A stretch of DNA of 10,224 nucleotides from Alphaproteobacteria bacterium. GTDB taxonomy: Bacteria; Pseudomonadota; Alphaproteobacteria; Caulobacterales; Caulobacteraceae. Under the pieces are notes generated by a model, which had not been told where the DNA came from, did no database searches, and worked only from the letters and a program-made list of their open reading frames with translations. Location: NCBI GenBank assembly GCA_018895795.1, contig JAHINZ010000292.1, forward strand, positions 1-10,224, given 5' to 3'. Positions within the stretch are counted from its first letter, which is position 1. Each line of letters opens with the position of its first letter. Shown one piece after another: positions 5,422-10,224 of this stretch. The position numbers were made by a program, and so were the translations under genes.

Positions 5422-6297
5422 TCAATATAGGGGCTTGTCGGTCGCGAGGGAAGGCTCGTCCGACGCTTCTTCGTTCGCGGGGGGCAAGGGAACCGCCGGA
5501 GGCTGCGCGCGAGCGTTCGCGGCGGGCTTCAGGCGGCCGCCGGACGCGATCAACTGGTCATAGGCGTCCTGCTGGCGAGAAACGTCGGCCCCGTGCTGGA
5601 ATACGGCGTCGAAGCGGGCGTCTCGTCCGATGGCCGCGCCCAGGGCCGGGGCCAGGGCCTCGGCGATCGAACCGACCTCGGCGTCGTCGCAGGCCCGCCG
5701 CAGATGCCGGGCCTGGCCGGCGACCAGCAGGGTGACGTCCCAGGCCACGCCGTCCAGACAGACGGGCGAGACCGAGCCGTCGCCATAGTCGACCGTCACA
5801 TCGCGCGGCGCGCCCCATAGGGCCTTTCCGCCCAGGGCCTTCAGCGGCGGAACCTGGTCGGCGGCCAGTTCGGCGTTGATATCAACCCGGCGCTCGATCT
5901 CCGGCGCGCAGCAGCCCAGTCCGGCGCGGGCCTGGACAAAGGCGCGGCCGTCGCGTCGCATCGTCACCCGGATCACGGCCTGACGAACGCCGCGCGCCGG
6001 CCGGGCCCAGACCTCGAGGATCATCTCGCCGCGCCGCACCAGCTGGTTCTGCAGCGGCTGCAGGCCCCACAGGCGATAGAGCAGGGGATCGACGCCATTG
6101 GCGATCGGTATGGGCTGTTCATGCCGGCCCAGGCGACGGCCATAGAGCGGATCGACCTCAGGCGATGGTTTCAACGCGTCGGGGGACCACCAGGCGGCCG
6201 GATCGGGCGTCGGCGGCGACAGGTCGGGCGTCAGGGGCGGCGCCGCCGCCTGCTGTGCGGCGAGGGCCAGCCCCGCGATCAATCCAGCCAGACCCAT
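5422..6297 (-). CDS. Unrecognised exported protein downstream of ilvN
   Basis: I do not recognise this 291-residue protein. Residues 1-19 (MGLAGLIAGLALAAQQAAA) look like a signal peptide with little positive charge, followed by a Pro-rich stretch to about 50, so a periplasmic location is likely. The middle (about 50-235) is the folded-looking part, with segments L-Y-G-R-R-L, W-G-L-Q-P-L-Q-N-Q-L and V-T-V-D-Y-G-D-G-S. Four cysteines (129, 130, 180, 203) could form disulfides. The tail beyond 255 is Pro/Ala-rich and probably disordered. No catalytic motif is apparent. The start is well fixed: the ilvN TAA is in the same frame 12 bases upstream, and GGAG lies eight bases before the ATG. It probably shares the ilv transcript. 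Its last codons overlap the presumed ssrA promoter. Confidence 0.75.
   Translation of the reverse strand: MGLAGLIAGLALAAQQAAAPPLTPDLSPPTPDPAAWWSPDALKPSPEVDPLYGRRLGRHEQPIPIANGVDPLLYRLWGLQPLQNQLVRRGEMILEVWARPARGVRQAVIRVTMRRDGRAFVQARAGLGCCAPEIERRVDINAELAADQVPPLKALGGKALWGAPRDVTVDYGDGSVSPVCLDGVAWDVTLLVAGQARHLRRACDDAEVGSIAEALAPALGAAIGRDARFDAVFQHGADVSRQQDAYDQLIASGGRLKPAANARAQPPAVPLPPANEEASDEPSLATDKPLY
5424..5429 (-). promoter_or_regulatory. Candidate -10 element of the ssrA promoter
   Basis: TATATT on the minus strand lies 7 bases upstream of the hairpin at the expected ssrA 5' end. It coincides with the last codons and stop of the upstream gene (C-T-A-T-A-T-T-G-A). No convincing -35 element is visible at the usual spacing; GCGACC about 10 bases upstream is a poor match. 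If it is real, ssrA transcription starts inside the end of its neighbour. Confidence 0.4.
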
Positions 6298-6309
6298 GGC
6301 CGCGCTCCG

Positions 6310-6864
6310 TTACATGCCTTCGACGCCCCGCTCGATGGAAAGCACGCCGGTGCGCGACAGTTCCACCAGGCCCAGGGGCCGCATCAAATCTAGGAACTTG
6401 TCGATCTTGGACGGCGCGCCCGAGATCTCGAACACGAAGCTTTCCAGCGTGGTGTCGACGGGCTTGGCCCGGAAGATTTCAGCGACGCGCAAGGCTTCCA
6501 CCCGATCGGCGCCGGAGCCGCGCACCTTGACCAGGGCCAGTTCGCGCTCGACGCCATTGGGGTCGCGGGTCACGTCATGCACCCGGCGGACACTGACCAC
6601 CTTGTGCAGCTGGGCCTCGATCTGATCCAGGGTCTGGCGCGTGCCGCGCGTCACCACGGTGATGCGGCTGGTGTGGGCCTTGTGGTCGGTCTCGGCGACG
6701 GTGAGGCTCTCGATATTGTAGCCGCGCGCGGCGAACAGCCCGACCACGCGATGCAGGACGCCCGGTTCATTGTCGACCAGCAGGGCGAAGGTCGCCGTCT
6801 GCTCGGCCTCTGAGGCGGTGGGCATGTCATAGGCGGAGCCGGAGGCGGCGGGAGCATTGGTCAT
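6310..6864 (-). CDS. ilvN: Acetolactate synthase small (regulatory) subunit
   Basis: This is the regulatory subunit of acetohydroxyacid synthase, which binds valine-type effectors and activates the catalytic subunit in isoleucine, valine and leucine synthesis. The 184-residue protein has an N-terminal ACT domain (about 24-98) with V-D-N-E-P-G-V-L-H-R-V-V-G-L-F-A-A-R-G-Y-N-I-E-S-L-T-V. A C-terminal domain (about 104-180) contains R-E-L-A-L-V-K-V, V-D-T-T-L-E-S-F-V-F-E-I-S-G and a closing G-V-L-S-I-E-R-G. Length is slightly above E. coli IlvH (163) because of an N-terminal extension of about 20 residues. Its ATG shares one base with the brnA stop (TGATG), and no strong ribosome-binding site precedes it, so it probably depends on coupled translation of brnA. 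In many bacteria it directly follows ilvB; here brnT-brnA separate them. It would also be called ilvH. Confidence 0.95.
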   Translation of the reverse strand: MTNAPAASGSAYDMPTASEAEQTATFALLVDNEPGVLHRVVGLFAARGYNIESLTVAETDHKAHTSRITVVTRGTRQTLDQIEAQLHKVVSVRRVHDVTRDPNGVERELALVKVRGSGADRVEALRVAEIFRAKPVDTTLESFVFEISGAPSKIDKFLDLMRPLGLVELSRTGVLSIERGVEGM

Positions 6865-7151
6865 CAGGCTATTTTCTTCTCTGTCCTGGCCACGTGCTGG
6901 CGCAGCACGCGGTTGATCTCGGTCTGGTAGGGCTTGTCGCCGGCATGTTCCTTGAACCAGTCGACTAGATCCGCGTCGAGCGTCACGGCGTTCGGATGAG
7001 CCAGAGCTTCACCCAGCCCCGGGCGCCGCGCCAGGCGAGCGTTTTCCATGGGGGCTTCCGGGATGTCGACCGTGTCGATCTGATCGTCCGGCAGGGCTTC
7101 GAGCCGCGCGATGCGGTCGGCCTGTTCAGGGCTAAGCATTGTCTTGTTCAT
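6864..7151 (-). CDS. brnA: BrnA-type antitoxin
   Basis: BrnA neutralises BrnT and represses the shared promoter through a ribbon-helix-helix domain. The 95-residue protein starts at ATG 7151, the start that gives M-N-K-T-M-L-S-P-E-Q; GGGAG lies about ten bases upstream. The diagnostic C-terminal part is N54-A-V-T-L-D-A-D-L-V-D-W-F-K-E-H-A-G, then P-Y-Q-T-E-I-N-R-V-L-R-Q-H-V, which matches the BrnA strand and two-helix pattern. Residues before about 53 are polar and should wrap the toxin. The gene overlaps the end of brnT by 20 bases and shares a base with the ilvN start. The order toxin first, then antitoxin is usual for brnTA. An in-frame extension to 7226 lies within brnT and is unlikely. 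Confidence 0.9.
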   Translation of the reverse strand: MNKTMLSPEQADRIARLEALPDDQIDTVDIPEAPMENARLARRPGLGEALAHPNAVTLDADLVDWFKEHAGDKPYQTEINRVLRQHVARTEKKIA

Positions 7152-7422
7152 AGATCTTGCGCTCCCAGGGAGTCGCTTTTCGCGCGCTGACGATCCGAAC
7201 TCGTTCCGTATCGATATCACCAACATAGATGTGAACCACCAGCAGCACCGTCACAAGTCCGAGAACACCGACGGCGTGCCAACGTTGCTCGCCATCAACA
7301 ACCCGGTCGGGATAGACGACGTGAAGCGGATCTTCCCAGACCAGTCTTGCGTCATCGAATGCGACGCCGTGTTTGGCCAGGTTCGATCTGGCCTTGGCCG
7401 GATCCCACTCGAATGTCGCCAT
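7132..7422 (-). CDS. brnT: BrnT-type ribonuclease toxin
   Basis: BrnT toxins adopt a RelE-like fold and cut RNA to stop growth when not held by BrnA. The 96-residue protein begins M-A-T-F-E-W-D-P-A-K-A-R-S-N-L-A-K-H-G-V-A-F, the standard BrnT opening (W-D-x-x-K-A-x-x-N-x-x-K-H-G-V-x-F). It closes with V-R-I-V-S-A-R-K-A-T-P-W-E-R-K-I-Y-E, the conserved I-S-A-R-x-A-x-x-x-E-R-x-x-Y end, so the toxin looks intact. I chose ATG 7422 over a GTG six codons earlier because family proteins start here, although GAGGTG is 15 bases away. The gene lies 36 bases after ilvB on the same strand. Bases 7201-7260 inside it are 50% GC by my count, against 72% for 7921-7980 in ilvB, which suggests a foreign origin. 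Confidence 0.92.
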   Translation of the reverse strand: MATFEWDPAKARSNLAKHGVAFDDARLVWEDPLHVVYPDRVVDGEQRWHAVGVLGLVTVLLVVHIYVGDIDTERVRIVSARKATPWERKIYEQDNA

Positions 7423-7431
7423 GGGATGCTT

Positions 7432-7458
7432 AAAAAACACCTCAGGGCTGTCAAGGCT

Positions 7459-7470
<12 letters not shown>
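7432..7470 (-). promoter_or_regulatory. ilvB-brnT junction: hairpin with T6 run and a TTGACA box
   Basis: On the minus strand GGGCTG (7470-7465) pairs with CAGCCC (7450-7445) across the ilvB stop. After 7 bases a run of six T follows (7437-7432), giving an imperfect terminator-like layout. TTGACA (7454-7449) is a perfect -35 match, but the downstream -10 candidates (AAGCAT at 17 bases, TTTAAG at 14) are poor. The site may limit read-through from ilvB, carry a brnTA promoter, or both. Confidence 0.35.
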
Positions 7471-9267
<1,797 letters not shown>

Positions 9268-9306
9268 GGGACGGGTCCGAAGGGGAAGGCTGGAAGGGGA
9301 AAGTTG

Positions 9307-9336
9307 AAAAGAAAAAAGGCCCCGAAGGACCTTTTT
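9307..9336 (-). terminator. Attenuator terminator ahead of ilvB
   Basis: AAAAAGGTCC, a TTCG tetraloop and GGGCCTTTTTT form a strong hairpin (9336-9312) with one G-U pair. The T run is followed by C and four more T. This is a near-ideal intrinsic terminator about 45 bases before the ilvB ATG and 35 bases after the leader-peptide stop, the layout of transcription attenuation. Confidence 0.9.
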
Positions 9337-9344
9337 GCGCGCGC

Positions 9345-9372
9345 GACCGAACTACGACGTGACTTCGAGGTC
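9345..9372 (-). promoter_or_regulatory. Alternative leader RNA stem of the ilv attenuator
   Basis: GAC-CT-CGAA (9372-9364) can pair with TTCGGTC (9351-9345) with a 2-base bulge. Its GACCT part (9372-9368) can instead pair with AGGTC in the left arm of the terminator (9332-9328). A ribosome at the leader stop (9373-9371) would cover this segment. One stalled at the Ile-Val-Leu codons (9403-9395) would leave it free. The pairing is read by eye; which form wins is inference. Confidence 0.5.
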
Positions 9373-9418
9373 ACATCGCGGACGGCCGCTCCATAAGTAC
9401 GATCATGGTTTTGCGCAC
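9371..9418 (-). CDS. ilv leader peptide (attenuation)
   Basis: A 15-codon frame, GTG CGC AAA ACC and so on, encodes (M)RKTMIVLMERPSAM and ends in TGA. GGAG lies eight bases before the GTG, a good ribosome-binding site. The consecutive ATC-GTA-CTT codons (Ile-Val-Leu, 9403-9395) are the three end products of the pathway downstream. A starved ribosome would stall there and alter folding of the following RNA, preventing terminator formation. Attenuation of ilvBN has been reported for C. crescentus, as I recall. An inner ATG (9406) is possible but lacks a ribosome-binding site. Confidence 0.82.
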   Translation of the reverse strand: MRKTMIVLMERPSAM

Positions 9419-9468
9419 GAGTTTTGCTCCAAAGCTACGGAAAGGGTCATGCCATGCGTTACGGGGGG

Positions 9469-9474
9469 CGTCAA
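9469..9474 (-). promoter_or_regulatory. Candidate -35 element of the ilv operon promoter
   Basis: TTGACG on the minus strand, followed by C, equals the TTGACGS form described for Caulobacter housekeeping promoters. It lies about 50 bases before the leader GTG. The matching -10 is weak: CATGAC at a 17-base spacing, or GCATGACC in the Caulobacter form. It starts about 40 bases after the cinA-like gene stop. Apart from the leader, 9268-9512 holds nothing else that I can recognise. Confidence 0.4.
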
Positions 9475-9512
9475 GGCGGGTTTGAGGCAAGGATGTGCCC
9501 CATTGCCGCGTT

Positions 9513-9998
9513 TTAGCCCTCAAGCGTGTCGAGCAGCAGCTTCAGCGCGGCGGCCGCGAAGGCCCGCATGTTGGCCGGCCGGTCATCGACGCCGGTTTCC
9601 AGGGTGGCGCTGACCGAGACCTCTTCGCCGACCACGGCCATGCAGGTGTGGCCGGGCAGGTCGCCGTAGCGGTTGCCGTCGGGCCCGGCCGCGCCGGTCT
9701 CCGACAGGCCCCAGGTCGCCTTCAGGTTCTTGCGCGCCACCCGGGCCAGCATCACGGCGTAGGGCTCGCTGGCCGAGCGCAGGCCGTCCATGGCCTTTTG
9801 CGGGATATCCATCAGGGTCAGGCGCGCCCGGGCGGTGTAGACGACGGCCCCGCCGACATAAAACTTCGAGGCGCCGGGCACCGCCAGCAAGGCCGCCGAG
9901 ATCAGACCGCCGGACGAGGACTCGGCGATCGCCAGGGTCTCGCCGCGTTCGGTCAGGCGCTGGGCGACGCGTTCAGCCAGGGCGTTGAGGTCGGACAT
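9513..9998 (-). CDS. pncC: PncC/CinA C-terminal-type amidohydrolase
   Basis: This 161-residue protein is the stand-alone CinA C-terminal domain (PF02464), the nicotinamide-nucleotide amidase that turns NMN into nicotinate mononucleotide in pyridine-nucleotide recycling. Visible motifs are A-E-S-S-S-G-G (25-31; usually A-E-S-x-T-G-G), the V-P-G-A-S-K-F-Y-V-G-G-A-V-V-Y-T strand, and S-E-T-G-A-A-G-P-D-G followed by P-G-H-T-C-M-A-V. The Thr of the first motif is Ser here. Length matches the single-domain form (about 160-165), without the MoaB-like N-terminal half of full CinA. I start it at ATG 9998, preceded by GGGAAG about eight bases upstream; the frame extends to 10064 without family character. 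It lies between miaA and the ilv leader on the same strand. Confidence 0.88.
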   Translation of the reverse strand: MSDLNALAERVAQRLTERGETLAIAESSSGGLISAALLAVPGASKFYVGGAVVYTARARLTLMDIPQKAMDGLRSASEPYAVMLARVARKNLKATWGLSETGAAGPDGNRYGDLPGHTCMAVVGEEVSVSATLETGVDDRPANMRAFAAAALKLLLDTLEG

Positions 9999-10118
9999 GG
10001 TGTTTCTTCCCGTGCTGTGTGTGGGCGCGCGCCTCTCCCTTAGGGGTAAGATGAGACCGTGCAAACTCTTCCGCCTCTGGGGAGGATGATCGCTGGGCGA
10101 TCCTTGGGGTTAAGCAGC

Positions 10119-10224
10119 TCAGGGCGCGGCGTTCGTTGAAACCCGCTCCCAGTCGGGCGTCTGGTTCCTGAACCAGGTCAGCTGACGCTTGGCGTAGCGG
10201 CGGGTTTCCTGGCGGGCGGCGTCC
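10119..10224 (-). CDS. miaA: tRNA dimethylallyltransferase, 3' end only
   Basis: Thirty-four codons and a TGA are visible; the gene enters from beyond the right edge. The segment reads R-Q-E-T-R-R-Y-A-K-R-Q-L-T-W-F-R-N-Q, then D-W-E-R-V, the well-conserved C-terminal end of MiaA. MiaA transfers a dimethylallyl group to A37 of tRNAs reading UNN codons. The catalytic P-loop part lies outside the window. The 120 bases between its stop and the next gene contain a small inverted repeat at 10088-10102 and no clear U tract. Confidence 0.88.
   Translation of the reverse strand, partial: DAARQETRRYAKRQLTWFRNQTPDWERVSTNAAP

Noticed and set aside
5225..5563. Open frames on both strands across the tmRNA
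   Set aside because: The region folds as the tmRNA acceptor and coding pieces; the frames have no protein character.
10088..10102. Inverted repeat GATCGC-TGG-GCGATC as a miaA terminator
   Set aside because: Stem is only 6 bp and no U tract follows on the minus strand; it may be chance.

Overview
The window looks like a chromosomal segment of a Caulobacter-type alphaproteobacterium. The signs are high GC, frequent GTG/TTG starts, a circularly permuted two-piece tmRNA gene whose tag (AANDNFAEEFAIAA, first Ala from the charged tmRNA) differs from the C. crescentus tag I remember (AANDNFAEEFAVAA) at one residue, an alpha-type SspB adaptor, and an ilv operon with a leader-peptide attenuator. It is mostly core housekeeping DNA, with one small accessory module, a BrnT/BrnA toxin-antitoxin pair, placed inside the branched-chain amino-acid operon.

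Left part, plus strand (1-1223): the 3' end of a YbjQ-family gene, a DUF1697 gene and a RusA-like nuclease gene, packed with a 2-base gap and then a 4-base overlap. The nuclease gene converges with a minus-strand DUF5367 membrane-protein gene and overlaps it by 33 bases. Everything further right is on the minus strand.

Minus strand, read in the direction of transcription from the right edge: the 3' end of miaA; a PncC/CinA-type amidase gene; the ilv promoter region, a 15-codon leader peptide with consecutive Ile-Val-Leu codons and a strong intrinsic terminator; ilvB; brnT; brnA; ilvN; a gene for an unrecognised exported protein; ssrA (tmRNA); a pair of 29-bp direct repeats at and beyond the ssrA 3' end; sspB; a PaaI-type thioesterase gene; a perfect 10-bp-stem hairpin; an exported serine beta-lactamase-like hydrolase with four C-terminal membrane helices; and the DUF5367 gene.

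Two groupings stand out. First, IlvB and IlvN form acetohydroxyacid synthase, but between their genes lie brnT and brnA. BrnT overlaps BrnA by 20 bases and the brnA stop shares a base with the ilvN start (TGATG), so translation of the regulatory subunit is probably tied to that of the antitoxin. Second, ssrA (which tags stalled nascent proteins) and sspB (the adaptor that delivers tagged proteins to ClpXP) are same-strand neighbours, so tagging and tag recognition are encoded side by side.

Long plus-strand open frames across 2535-3953 and 7111-9396 are antisense shadows of the serine hydrolase and ilvB genes and were discarded. No CRISPR array, insertion sequence or tRNA gene is visible.
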